Shown one piece after another: positions 35,280-46,474 of a stretch of 64,000 nucleotides of DNA. The translations under genes were made by a program, and so were the position numbers. This stretch comes from Tetrapyrgos nigripes (taxonomy: Eukaryota; Basidiomycota; Agaricomycetes; Agaricales; Campanellaceae): assembly GCA_013368315.1 (NCBI GenBank), contig JAACJM010000052.1, positions 310,001 through 374,000 of the forward strand, read 5' to 3'. Within the stretch, counting starts at the first letter, position 1. Each line of letters begins with the position of its first letter. The notes below the pieces were generated by a model. It was not told the origin of the DNA, did not search any database, and saw nothing but the letters and a program-made list of their open reading frames with translations.

Positions 35280-36112
35280 GCGCGCAGGTTTAAAGGCGAG
35301 CTATGTGGAGATTGTAGTTTTCAGCGGTGATAAAGCGGACGGATGGGTTGGCTTGTGTCAGGCACTCTGCTGGAGACAGCGAGAATAAAGGAGGGGCAAG
35401 GTCGTACCCTGTATGTTATGTCCGCACGTCCTTGGCTGAAGTAGGAGAGGCGCATCAGAGGTGTAGAGTCTCGCTCGAAGGAGGGTCATCAGATATCTTT
35501 CATTTTTCATTTCATCGACTGTCCATCTACTCATTCATCCATATTCATGTCCATTATCTTTATCTACCATTAGCATTGTATGTAGCCATTAGAGGGAAGC
35601 AGTAGTACTATTTGTACAGACTCCAGAGCATACGCATACGAATATCAATGTCATTTTTCTACACTCACCATAAGTAAGTTCTGTAAATCAACTGTAAATA
35701 CCGAGTTTTGCGCACAAAGAACTTTGAAACATACAAGGGATCCTCTCCAGAACTCAGATTGGGATTTCTGGAGTGAAGAAAGCTCTGGTAGTGGTACTAT
35801 AGCAACTGGACTTTGAGTTTGTAACAATCCATTGTGAAACGTTGGGTTCATTTTACGAAGGAAATAGAAGGACAAGATTGTCGACTGAGGAGAATAAGGA
35901 GGGGTTTTATCACGTGAAGCGCGTCATTCTTGGTTCGAATCCTCTCGCCACTGTTCGCTCCGAACTTCTACCATATCCTACGCCCAGACACCTTACATCC
36001 TTTACTTCTGTGTTCTCTACTCTTTTGATAGAGGTCATCTCCGTAAATTCTGGGTGGTGAGTCTACTAGTCAATTATCTATGTTCGGGACTTCACCACTC
36101 CACAGATCTTAA
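35280..36112. other. Intergenic
   Basis: About 830 bases: 3' flank of the carrier gene and promoter of the J-protein gene. No coding feature is supported. A B-box-like GGTTCGAATCC at about 35933 lacks tRNA structure. Confidence 0.4.
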
Positions 36113-37665
36113 ATGGTCTATAACACTCTCTTTGGATTCGTTGGATGGTCCATAATACCTGACTTTGCAACTCGTCATGCCCTGAACTTCATTCACAAAT
36201 TCTACCCCAACATCTTTGGCGTATCACCTCCACGTCCGGGCACGCCTGCCTATCGCCAGCACTACCGTTATACCTTTGCCGCTGTCATTTTAGGATACCT
36301 TTTATACACCCTGATAGAAGGCTCAAGATCAATGGCACCGAATTTCTATGAAATACTTGGTGTACCACCAGATGTCGATGAGAATGGGCTGAAGCTGGCG
36401 TTTAGACAGTTCGCGAGGAGGTATCATCCAGATAGACCTGGTGTCGGAGCGAAAGGAGCCGAGCTGTTCATCGTAGTGAGGGATGCGTTTGAGGCGCTGA
36501 AAAATCCGACGGTGAGATTTGCGTATGATAGGTATGTGTGTGTGTCCATTTTGTGTGTAGAACAAAGGCTAACGCGAAAATGTCTTGAAATGTACGTAGG
36601 TTCGGTCCTGGTGTTCTGCAATGGACCCAGTTGTCAACGCCAAGGGATTATATACGCCATGGATTGTTACAATCCTCCGGATATCACATAGTGTCTGGTT
36701 TGGCGCTCTTTGTCATCTCTGGGATAGGCAGGACGAGTCCAGTCAAGTTTGTGGGTGTCACGTCGTCTTTATCGTTCGCGTTCGTTTTACTAAAATGCTA
36801 TGTTTCTTTTAGTGGCGTTATCTTCTCTTCTTCACAATCCTCGCCTCAGAACTCGCTTTCCTTCTTTATCCTTCTCCATCACCTTCTTCATCGATTCTAT
36901 TCCCTGATCCTGCCAATGGTCTTTCTTATAGAACCATTTTCCACTTGTTCTTCCCCAATCGGGTGCCATACCAGCATATACTGTTCCTACATCAAATGTT
37001 CGTTTTCCTCAGTGTCGCTCTCACACGAGTTGCGCCACAACTGTTTCCTGAAGAATCCAGTCAAGAACAGGAAGCGATCATGCAGCAGATCCTTGCATTG
37101 GCTGGGTACAGTGATAGAGAAGGTATGCAGCGACTGTGCCAACGTCATTATTCTGGCTTTTTTATGACGCTTCTTTTTTTTTTTTTTTTGCCCTTATCTA
37201 GCCTCAATCATGCTTCACACTGAACTACATTCCATCCATCCCTTTACCCCTGAAACCCGCATCTCTGCTTCTCTGACGAAGCCTCGCGTTGACCCAGATC
37301 AAGAAATTATGGATCAGCTTGCTGCAGAAATGGAAAATATGATTATAGAAAGCAATCTCAAGAAGGATAGTGGACCGTTGAGGAGTGCATGGGATAATGC
37401 GGTAAAGAAAGCGAGGAGTAGGAGTAAGTCGTTGTCGGCTATGATGACGACAATGACGACGCCGACAAGGGCCGGGAAGAGTGAGAAGGGAAAGGCGACG
37501 GCGATGGAGAAGCCATCGTTGGAGTCAGAAGAGGATGGACGTGATAACTCGCCTGGGTCTGCTGTGGATGGAGAAGGAAGGTTGCCTTCACCAAGACCGT
37601 CTCCTCCTCCGTCAATAAAAAGGAAGGGCTCGAGCTATATGAGGGCGCGGAGTATTAGCTATTAG
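36113..37665 (+). CDS. Membrane-anchored J-domain (DnaJ) protein
   Basis: Predicted Hsp70 co-chaperone fixed to a membrane. Start at 36113: MVYNTLFGFVGWSIIPDFAT. Residues about 53-68 form a helix (YTFAAVILGYLLYTLI), directly followed by a J domain (APNFYEILGVPPDVDENGLK, FRQFARRYHPDRPG) with the HPD motif at residues 105-107. Exons after introns at about 36532-36600 and 36755-36813 encode more helices (YHIVSGLALFVISGIG, WRYLLFFTILASELAFLLYP, LFLHQMFVFLSVALTRVA). After an intron ending near 37200, EASIMLHTELHSIHPFTPET leads into a basic, Ser/Pro-rich tail ending YMRARSISY. Stop is TAG at 37663-37665. The architecture differs from Sec63 (no Brl region seen). The partner organelle is not evident. 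Confidence 0.82.
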
Positions 37666-38143
37666 TATGTACTCAAGCGGGCCGTTAAGTTATTGTATTT
37701 TTCGTTGTACGATGTCCATGCTGTGTATCACTTTGGAAGTATGAAAGCCAATGAGGTAATAGCTATAGGTGCACTATTATCAAAAACGACTAATTATCAT
37801 GTAGGCTCCGAGCTCGAGTCCATCTGCAGCTCTGCCAGCTTCCTCTCTGTCTGTGTCTGGGATTCTAAGACAACGCCACATCTTCTGTCGACCAAACTGT
37901 GTATTTTGTCCTTGATACCGATTCTTCTCCACGAGGAATGGATACTAATAATGACCGTCCTCGTCTTGACTCTCTGTAACTTCAAGTATATCCAAAAGGG
38001 ATTGTCACTGGGCAGCTCTTGCGGTGGCTCCTAAGGCAGGTTAATCACGAACCTATACATTATTGTGATTCTACGGTATATAGAAATGCGTACACTCAAA
38101 TTACCGTATCGTACCCTAAGTTTTCAATACGGAGTCTAGACGT
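37666..38143. other. Intergenic between convergent genes
   Basis: About 480 bases between the J-protein stop (+) and the oxidoreductase stop (-). A 113-codon plus-strand frame at 37693-38034 shows no motif and overlaps presumed 3' untranslated sequence. Confidence 0.4.
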
Positions 38144-39647
38144 CTAAGCAGTCCAGTCCTTTACTCTCCACGCCCTCGTGTCCCACAGTCGCTTCGTGTT
38201 AACCTCCAGATCCTGCGTGTGGCCTCTATCCGCGTCCCACGACCAAGTTGCTTCTGGATTGGGATTTTCTGGTGCAGGCTGGCGAGGGTTCCGGAAAATC
38301 AAGCCCGAGTCTAAACCAAGAGATAGATGAATCCCAGGTGGATCAAAAGTGTACTGCTCCAACTCAAGCTCCTCCTTCAGCTCCTCCTGCAGCCCAGAGT
38401 CATACAAAGGCTCTTTCTCATGCAGGGTCAAACTCTCCAGCTCTTCTCTAACCTTCTTCTCCACCCCCGGATCGTCTACTCTCTCCAGCTTGCCTTTATG
38501 TGCAATCATCTTTGCGATGTTCCTTGCCGCAACATCAGCTTGGAAATATCCTGGCCTAGCAGCTTTATGTGCACCCGTGTCGGCTACATCGCCGATAGCA
38601 AAGATATGAGAGAGAAAGCTAGGATCTGCCTTAGGAATGTGGCCATTGACAGCGGTAGGAAGGCGCGAAGTGTCGATCTGCATGGTAGGTTTGACCCTGA
38701 TATACCCAGTGTCTGGATGTATCGCTTCTGGAACCAAAGTTCGCAACGGAGAGGATGAAGGAGTAGCAGAGGTACAGAGAACGACGAGGTCTGCCTCAAG
38801 CTGCACGTCTTTGTCTTCCTTCCCGTCTTCAAGAGGAACATTAGGATTGCGAACAAGATCCACGTTGAACCTCTTTCCCTGATCGTTCGGGAATCCTGCT
38901 TCCGGTACGACCACGCGTTTGCCCAAGACGACGTCAATTCCCAACTCGTTGAGACGCTCCATGACAATTTCGTGTAACTTTGGATGGAAACGATTCATTA
39001 CGTGCTGTCGGGAATGTACAAGTGTAACGTCCTTGGAGGCAGTGGGTTTGTAAGTCTTTAGGTCTGTTACGAGTTCTGCATCGCGCAAATAATCATAACT
39101 GCTCAGTAACAGGAATGAAAACAAGTGAAGCAGACTCACGAATACCATAAGCTCCCGCACCAACAACGACAATTTTCTCGGCCTTCTCAACATTCCTTTG
39201 GATCTCATGCCACCTCTCTATGTTGTCTTGCTTCCCGGATACCTTCATCGTCCCTGGCTGTCCCGTCCCAGTGGCAATAACCAAAAACTCGTACGGAACT
39301 TGCTCTCCTGACTCCAAGGAAACATACTTCGGATGAATGCTTTGCACAACACCTTGCTTAACACTCGTCGACGCCGAAGGTAACTCTCCATCCTGTGGTA
39401 ACCCCAACTCCTCCCTCAACAAATCCGCATTCCTGAAAAACGTCTCCGTAAATGGTATAAAGGCCTTGTGCTCGAACCCTTTGACGGCATGGATCCTAGG
39501 AAATACGAATTGATTCTGAAAATGCGAGCTCTTCTCTATCATAATGACGTTATGGGTTTTATAAACGCGAGGAGCCAAGAGGTCGACGATTCGTGAACCA
39601 ACATAAGAGCCGCCGACGACGACGACATTGGGTTTGGATGAGTTCAT
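38144..39647 (-). CDS. AIFM2/FSP1-like FAD-dependent NAD(P)H oxidoreductase
   Basis: Pyridine-nucleotide-disulfide oxidoreductase of the AIF family, most like AIFM2 (AMID/FSP1), an NAD(P)H:quinone oxidoreductase. The start at 39647 gives MNSSKPNVVVVGGSYVGSRI, with the first Rossmann GxGxxG-like FAD loop. Then come FQNQFVFPRIHAVKGFEHKA, YEFLVIATGTGQPG, the second nucleotide-binding loop KIVVVGAGAYGIQLVTDLKT (across the intron at about 39070-39150), VNGHIPKADPSFLSHIFAIG and DVADTGAHKAARPGYFQADV. The C-terminal region is longer and acidic. Stop is TAG/TTA-strand equivalent at 38144-38146. The frame is open upstream to 39794, adding an Arg-rich leader (ALRRLFLLSRGLSTSVSP), so a mitochondrial form is possible. 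Confidence 0.88.
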
Positions 39648-39794
39648 TGGAGAGACTGAAGTAGAAAGACCTCTTGAAAGGAGGAATAATCTTCTGAGGG
39701 CCGTAGACACTATGGTGAGCTTTGAGGTAGAATGGATGTCAGTAAAAAGATGCCGGGTATTTATGGGTAATCTTATCTGATAAGTAAGCATCAA

Positions 39795-40241
39795 CCCTCA
39801 CGGTCACCGATGAATCGGAATGGATAAATTTGGATAAAAAAATAATATTAAACGCACACTGGTTACGCTTGCCCGATGACGATGTTCACGGACAGGGTGC
39901 AAGGTGCACTGTAAGCCAAGTACAATGCAGATAATAATCCGCAGTGAGAACTTGGTCATCCCTGCAATACAGTGAGTCATTTTAGAGGACTGTCGCAGTA
40001 CAAAAAGCCCCACTTACTACCGTTGCGATACGAAGAAATGACAGTAAGAATCCTGCCAACAGTCAGCATATTATACCTAGAGCTGCTTTAATGCATACAC
40101 AGCGACTTCGATCCCGACTTGGTATTCATACCGAAGCCGATGCACAAGAGTGTAAGTTGTGATATTTACAGAGATAGCAATAGATTTCATTCCTTCAAAG
40201 CAGCGTACAATATTGTGAACCGACGATGTAGACTGATGATT
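39795..40241. other. Intergenic
   Basis: About 450 bases between the oxidoreductase 5' side (-) and the RING gene 3' end (-). A short hydrophobic minus-strand frame (39804-40013) has no conserved motif. Confidence 0.35.
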
Positions 40242-41582
40242 TCAGCCTTGGAAAGCGACTCCAGATTTTGAAGTCTCTGCCAAACCTCCGCCAGCAAAAC
40301 CAGTACCTAGCAGTGATATCAGCAAACACCCATGAATCATCTACGCAAGAAAGCACCGACCTTCTCGCTTGAATTCGATGATGTCTCCCTTCCCTAAGGT
40401 CTTGTCGCACACAATACACTGATTAGCAGGTCGGACGAGAGTATCAGTACATGCTTTACATGTTACGTGACCGCAGGGTTTCATGACTATTGGTACAAAA
40501 TCAATTGGTATTCATGACAGAACTGGTCGAAGGCACGAAACGTACTGAACATCAATGTATTATTCGAGAGAGCTTTCTTGCAGGACGGACACATCGGTTG
40601 CACATCTTCCTTCTTCGAGTTGGTGTTTCCTTCGGTTGGCGTAGACTCGGCGCTGGCTGAGGACCCCGCCGTTGGAGTATACATGGTAAAGTTGACAGGA
40701 ATGAGATTCTTGAGACTAGGTCCAAGGTCAGTATTCAGACAATGATAATAACAGAAGTACGAGAGCGTACGCCAATTGATGTGTTGGATGACCACCACGA
40801 CATGTTGTCTGCAGCTTGACATCTTTTAATGATTTCGGGGCGCCGGAAGATGTGTATGTAGGAGTCAGAGAAGGAAGCCAAAAGTCGGGCAACTTGTGCT
40901 TGAGAGCTTCTGCTTGCTCGCGTTCGATTTGGCGCAAGGCAGCCTCTTCTGCTTCTTGGGCAAGATTTTCAACAGTGTTGGAATCAAATTCGAATTTGCG
41001 CTTTGTTCCTCTTCCTGTCGATAGCGACCTGCATGAGGGGTAGTTCCAGTGAATAATAACAAGGACGAACCCTCTTTGGTTTCCCCGGACGAGGTCGTTC
41101 CTGTACTGGGAGTCCCTGCGAGACCCAGCTGTCCCTTCTCAAATTCAAGCAACACACGCTCCCTGGCAGCTTCCTTGGCACGTAGTTTTTCCTCCTCAGC
41201 CTCCTTCTCTAGCGCACCAAGCTTATCCTTCTGCTTCTTGATGTCCTTTTTCTGTGTTACTGACCACGTCGAATTTTTTTCAATGACGCATAGACCAAGA
41301 CATCGACTACTCACACAAATCCGTATAGACGCATTCTTTACAAAACAGATGGCCTTCGTTGCATGCTAATGGCTCTCTAGCTCTGTTCAGGCAAAGCGCA
41401 CAGGCGTCGAAACGTCGCATAGACTCGTTCCCTAGACGTTGCTGGAAAGAACATGTATGAACAGGGATGGCGACTTTAACAAGATCAGTCCAGCTAACCT
41501 TTTTGGTGCCATAGTCGAGTTTCTTGTACTCAGCATACGAAAAGATTGAGGACGCAGTGTTGTTCTTGCTGTGCTTCGTCAT
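40242..41582 (-). CDS. NOSIP-type RING E3 ubiquitin ligase
   Basis: Homologue of nitric oxide synthase-interacting protein, a nuclear split-U-box/RING E3 also found with spliceosomes. Start at 41582: MTKHSKNNTASSIFSYAEYK, then KLDYGTKKQRLGNESMRRFD and FDACALCLNRAREPLACNEG, HLFCKECVYTDL (first half zinc/U-box motif). A coiled coil with KKDIKKQKDKLGALEKEAEE follows. Later exons give QEAEEAALRQIEREQAEALK, LPDFWLPSLTPTYTSSG, QPMCPSCKKALSNNTLMF, KPCGHVTCKACTDTLVRPAN and QCIVCDKTLGKGDIIEFKRE, and then GTGFAGGGLAETSKSGVAFQ. Stop is TGA at 40242-40244. Domain order and the C-terminal GTGFA-GG signature match NOSIP. Seven or so short introns were placed by eye. Confidence 0.9.
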
Positions 41583-41908
41583 GGTTGAGAAAAAGGAGGA
41601 TTTCCCAAAAAGGCATCTGCAGAATGCACTCTCCTACTTAGCGGCGTTGGGTAGCTTGAGTCTGCTACTTACTCAGATCTGTTCGAACATTAAACTCAAG
41701 CACCCAAAACAGTGCAAGGTCTCCCAAGAATTCGCGTCTTAGGCTTGATACCTCAAATTTGTGTCTCGTTCTGGCTGTTCATGGCAGATGAAATCATGCA
41801 ATGGGGTGCAGTACCCTAAAGAATTAGGTATTTCAAAGGCTTCGCCAAGCGGTTTGATCGAGCTTTCATCAAACAGAAGTGACTGGCTGAGTCTGGCTCG
41901 AGTCTACT
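41583..41908. other. Promoter region of the NOSIP-type gene
   Basis: About 330 bases with no supported gene, between the NOSIP-type start (-) and duplication unit 3. Confidence 0.35.
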
Positions 41909-44900
41909 CCGGCATTGCCCCCGCCCATATCCGGAACTCACGCAGGGTCGAATTCCTGACTTGTCGTCTCAAAAACTCTTGTGGCGAGCTCTAGACTCAT
42001 TTACTCACCCTATTTCGTTGGTCAGTTGATATCGTTCCTTTCTATAATTCTATTCCAGCTCTAATGAAGCTTGGCGCAAGGTTTTGCGTTTTTGCCAAGT
42101 TTTTGCTCTTTACTTGTCTTGTGCAATGCCCTGTAAAACATCCGGCTCTCCCTTCCCAATATTGGTAGTCGGAGCATGCGACTCCGATGCGAAAAACGTT
42201 GGATACAGCATTGTGCTCGAATGCAGCGGTTCATCTAAATTCCAGGTTGTGACGTACCCCGAAATTTCTAAATGCTTTCAATACCACGAAACCGCTGTAG
42301 GCCGCGAAGAAAAACAATTTACAAGCCATACAGCTCTCGCAATCCCTTTATTTTCTGAAAACTGCACGTCATCCTGGTACCTCGTCTACACCGGTGCCAT
42401 GTGGCCCGTTTGAGCAGGATCAGATGCTCCCAGTTGCAGCATACACCAGCAGCTCGAGTGCAATAGGCCTCTTCGTTTTCGCATTACGTAGAGGCGACAT
42501 TTGACAGCAGTTTGTTGCAGATCATCTTTGGATCATCTTTTGCTTTTGACTGCGCAACAACTATCCTTTAGAATTCAGTCCAGAGCCCTTAAAAGTTGGA
42601 AGGATATCGTCTCAAATTGTGCGTCTCTTGCTTTCCTTTTCGTTTCTAAATCTGAGCGACATGACTCCACTGTATAGTGTATCATTGCTTTTCAGCTTCG
42701 TGTCGTTCAGCGTCGTGCTTGCACAAGGAACTTCGGGGTTTGATTGGAACTCTGTGAGTTTGCAATGATCTATCACGCCCACTGACCGTCTGAGACACGC
42801 TCAACAGATTGAACCAAGCACGAACTTTACCTGGGTAGATTGCTTCTCTGGATTCCAGTGTGCTCGTTTCCAAGTGAGTAATAGGCTCTTTTATGGTCTT
42901 CCGATACACGAGCTGACTTCCGTCTTACTAGGCACCTCTTGATTATTCCAACCCAGACAATGGCCAATCTGCCGCTATCGCTGTCGTCAAATTAGCTGCC
43001 CAAGCTCCGGCTTCAGCGTATGGCGGTCCGATCTTCACGAATCCAGGAGGTCCTGGGGGTTCTGGTGTTAACTTCATCCTGGGAAGTGGACAGTTTATAC
43101 AATCTGTTGTCGGAACGCAGTTTGATATCATTGGCTTTGATCCTCGTGGTAAGTCGGGATCGACTTCCTGCAGCTGGACTGAATTGACTAACAAAAATTA
43201 GGTATCAACAACACTACCCCGCGGATATCCTTCTTCAATACGGATGTAGAACGACTCACTTTCTTACTCGACGAGAGTGCAGATCTGAACTCTACCCCGG
43301 AGGCACTATCCGAGTCTTGGGCAAGATATCAAGTTGCCGGACAGTTGGCTCAAAGTCGCGATAATGGCAGTCTGAATTTTGTGACTACAGCTGATGTAGC
43401 ACGAGACATGCTTGGAATGTCTGAAGCCTTGGGACAGGAAAATTTACAGTACTGGGGATTTTCGTACGTTGACTCATTTTTTCTCGGGTGGTATTTGAGA
43501 CTTACGAGTGTTGTCCAGTTATGGAACGTTTTTGGGTAGCGTTTTTGCTACCATGTTCCCGGTAAGGCCTGTCGCTTTGACCACAGGATGACTGTCTAAC
43601 TCTCATTCAATGTCGTAGGATCGCATTAAACGTCTTGTCATTGACGGTACTTGAAGCGCTTTTCTTTTACTTTCCAAGTTCGTTCTGACGTCGTCTGCTG
43701 TACTAGGTGTCTTAGACATGGATGCTTGGCTCGCCAGTACGTCCTTGTCTGTCAGCTTCATGCGTAATACTCTTTGATAACACGGATCACAGATGACTTG
43801 GGTGGTATGGTGAACGACACCGATAAGACTATGCAATGGTTCTTCGATGGCTGTCACGCTGCAGGTCCCGAAAACTGTGCATTCTATGCTTCATCTCCTG
43901 CGAAAATTGAAGCTGCCCTTGATGATATTTATGACTCACTGCGATTCCAGCCTCTTCCCGTTTTTCTGAATTCAGATCTCTACGGTGTCCTTACATACCA
44001 GGCTTTGAGGTCTATCATCATGGTGATTCTGTACACTCCTCCACTTTTCCCCCTGTTGGCTCAGGGATTGGCAGAAGTTCAAGCTGGTAATGCAACTGCC
44101 TTTTTTGAGCTCGTGTACGTGTTCTAGCACTATCACAACAGCATTTTCGCTGAGTCAAGGCATACAGATCTGGAGTGTCCCCAGAGGATAGTCCCATAGA
44201 AGCTCTGGTTGCGATAGAATGTGGCGACTCGGACCCCTTCAACGCTGACGCCTCTCAGCTGAGAGAGTATATGTCAAGAATCAATTCAACCTTTGCAGGA
44301 ATGGGAGGGATGCCGTTTATGAATCGTTGCGCGTGAGTTTCTTGACTATTCAAAGAGGAAGAAAACAGAGCATTGTATTTCTAGAGGATGGAAGATTCAC
44401 CCCGAGCATCGCTTCAAAGGTACAAGGGATCATTATTTCTGCGCAAGCCGAGTCGTGTACTGATGTCAAAGCCCCCACAGGACCTGTCGGAGCTGCGAAT
44501 ACAAGTCATCCATTGTTGGTTATAGGAAACACTGCTGGTACGTGTTTTGCAAGCTGACTGGATGTTTGGAAGAGATTCTGATAGCACGACTCACATGCAG
44601 ACCCCGTTACTCCTTTGGCCAAGTACGTTACTTTACTTCGGTAACGTTAAGGCTGGCCGCTAAACATGAACTGTGTATCTAGTGCAAAGAAAACGAGCTT
44701 ATCTTTCCCTGGTTCTGTGTTGCTCACTCAAGATTCTCCTGGGGTACGTGTCGTCGTCAATTATCAGGGTCGAGGCACTGACCACAATATCTCGTGTAGC
44801 ATGCATCGATCAACACACAGTCAACCTGTACTCGCCAGCACATTGCTGCCTACTTCGCCAACGGTACACTACCAGAAGAAGGCACTGTCTGTTCATTGGA

Positions 44901-45230
44901 CGCTCCTTTGTTCCCTACTAGTGCCAACGCTACGGTCTTCGAATCTCCACGCTCGTTCCAGGAGCTGCGTAAGCGGATTGTAATGCCGTTATTCTAGTTT
45001 CCGGGGGTGCATTGTGTGTTACAATTCACTAGGACCTTTGTGATGCGTATATTACAATTGCAATGAGAATAAGTCCTTTATGAGGAACACGCAGCATTTG
45101 CAGACTGAGGGCGAGATGATATTCCCATTCCGCATGGCCATCCAATCTTGATTCCTAATTGACGTAGCAGAAGGAAAGGTGACTGTTCAACTGAAGTCTG
45201 GTACGTAGGTACTCATGGGACTCCGGCATT
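41909..45230. repeat. Segmental duplication unit 3 (inverted relative to units 1 and 2)
   Basis: Plus-strand copy of the peptidase unit. The upstream edge carries CCGGCATTGCCCCC (reverse complement of GGGCAATGCCG) at 41909-41922. It then matches the unit 2 end (GACAAGTCAGGA, AGTAAATGAG, CCTTATTTCGTTGGTCAG in the appropriate strand). The downstream edge (TGGGACTCCGGCATT, 45216-45230) is a diverged form of the same boundary motif. It has the same small features upstream, such as the CCGATGCGAAAAACGTTGGA stretch. Confidence 0.83.
42661..44997 (+). CDS. Secreted TAP-like alpha/beta hydrolase (peptidase S33), copy 3
   Basis: Third paralogue, on the opposite strand from copies 1 and 2. Start at 42661: MTPLYSVSLLFSFVSFSVVL, a signal peptide. 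It has the same exon pattern: FTNPGGPGGSGVNFILGSGQ, FDIIGFDPRGINNTTP, the elbow WGFSYGTFLG split by an intron at about 43464-43519, FFDGCHAAGPENCAFYASSP, SGVSPEDSPIEALVAIEC, GNTADPVTPLAK and HASINTQSTCTRQHIAAYF. Stop is TAG at 44995-44997. No frame break was found once introns were placed. The exon after the alternative-looking TAG at 44127 is joined by skipping it as intron sequence, as in copies 1 and 2. It is presumably functional and more diverged from copies 1 and 2 than they are from each other. Confidence 0.85.
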
Positions 45231-45306
45231 AGATTCGAACCACTCTTTGCAAAAGTTTGATGAAAAGTCGAGATGTGTGTAACAAGGGCCGTCTTACCAA
45301 TTCTGT

Positions 45307-45700
45307 ATGCCTTCCGTTCACCTCCCTCAAGAAACTGAAATCCTGGATAGGATCGTTGACTACCATCTACTACCATTCCCAGTCTACCGAAGATCTCCGG
45401 ACTTTGTGTCTTGTATCTCATGCATTCCTGCGACGTTCCCAAAGATCCAGACAAAGAACCCAATGTTTGCATGGCCGTTCTGCTGCAATCGTCTCTGCGT
45501 ATACCGGACATTCTTACTAGCACTCTCAAATTCTGCTGCGGAGGATCTTCTGAGCACTCAGCGGCTTTTTTGTCTCATCTGGCTTTCAATCTACAACGAT
45601 TGGAATTATCGGAGCTAAGTTTCGAAAAGCCTAGTATTGGTGCAAGACTCAGCAGCTGCCGCAGTTCCTTCAGCGAAGTTCTCGCCCGACCGCACTGATA
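45307..45700 (+). pseudogene. F-box protein relic, 5' part
   Basis: MPSVHLPQETEILDRIVDYH (45307 onward) is an F-box-like helix start (LPxEhhDRIhDYL). Its continuation, STEDLRTLCLVSHAFLRRSQ, lies in a different frame, so a frameshift is present. AFLSHLAFNLQRLELSELSF (third frame) looks like the leucine-rich region of Agaricomycete F-box proteins. Frames shift at least twice, and the 3' part is separated by 4 kb of mobile elements. Confidence 0.6.
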
Positions 45701-45790
45701 GTCGACTCCGTGGAAATGTATCATCCCTGTCAACTATTTCCATTTCCCGCATCCGAAGGGTTTTTACCCTCTTTGTCAGCTTGAACAAGG

Positions 45791-45886
45791 TACAGTGAAA
45801 GACAAAAATGATGCATGACCAGATTCAATTCAAAAACTCAATTCGAACTGGTCACGGGGGTGGCATCATTTTTGTCTTTCACTGTA
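45791..45886. mobile_element. 96-bp hairpin mini-element with CAGTG ends
   Basis: TACAGTGAAAGACAAAAATG ... and its exact complement at the other end (CATTTTTGTCTTTCACTGTA, 45867-45886). About 24 bases are perfectly inverted, and inner stretches (TGACCAG / CTGGTCA) also pair. TA at both ends fits a Tc1/mariner-type target duplication. There is no coding capacity. Confidence 0.75.
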
Positions 45887-45897
45887 CACCTTGGGCA

Positions 45898-46082
45898 GCA
45901 ATGCATATTTGGAAAGATCTCTTGGGCAAACATAAATGACGAATTTATGCTCGGTGCCGGAGCTACTCCATATGGCTGTTCGCTCAAATCGGTCGCATAT
46001 GGAGTAGACCCGGGCGAGCAAAAATGGCACTGAAAAACCCGAAATTTAAGTTTGCACAGAGATCTTTGGAAATATGCAACGC
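45898..46082. mobile_element. Foldback element with CCATATGG core, copy 1
   Basis: Left arm GCAATGCATATTTGGAAAGA, with right arm its near reverse complement (TTTGGAAATATGCAACGC). The centre is the palindromic CTACTCCATATGG ... CATATGGAGTAGACC. It is the same core as copies at about 48909 and 51978, and about 185 bp long. There is no coding. Confidence 0.65.
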
Positions 46083-46474
46083 CGCCTAAGGTGGTAGGCG
46101 ACATCAGGAACCGATATGTTTCTATAAGAAGCTTAGTAAGCTTATGGCAGCGCCAAAGTCAAGGTTTTCATGGAGGCCCGAAAATTTTTTGGGTCTGGAG
46201 GAGGGGTGGGCCAGTCCTGGAGCCATATTTCTTCTAAAATATGAGTACTATAATGAACACAGAGTGTCAATGGCTCAGTCTGATGCTAAAATTTAAAAAA
46301 CGTACATTCTCGAGGGGGTAGGGTGGGTCTGGAGTATAGTGGCACTAGATACTGTGATCTACATCTTTATCATTACTATATATGGTATATCACCTATCTT
46401 ATCTGGATTCCATAATGCGCCAAAGTATAAAAACTTTTTGGATGCAAAAATATTTTTGGGTATCAACTTGGTAC
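46083..46474. other. AT-rich island sequence
   Basis: No gene is supported. It lies between two mobile elements and is probably decayed repeat DNA. The short hydrophobic frame 46339-46566 runs into the hAT-like element and is not convincing. Confidence 0.4.

Noticed and set aside
35925..35945. B-box-like GGTTCGAATCC suggesting a tRNA gene
   Set aside because: The flanking bases form only two of five T-stem pairs, and no D arm, anticodon arm or acceptor stem could be drawn upstream.
36113..37665. Sec63 identity for the J-domain membrane protein
   Set aside because: The helix and J-domain order is only loosely similar, and no Sec63 Brl domain is visible downstream.
43345..43539. Short frames inside the peptidase copies as separate genes
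   Set aside because: They are single exons plus intron read-through of the spliced peptidase genes.
45225..45260. GGTTCGAATCT on the minus strand as a tRNA or tRNA-derived SINE
   Set aside because: T-arm pairing fails and no A-box lies at the right distance; the sequence is at the edge of duplication unit 3.
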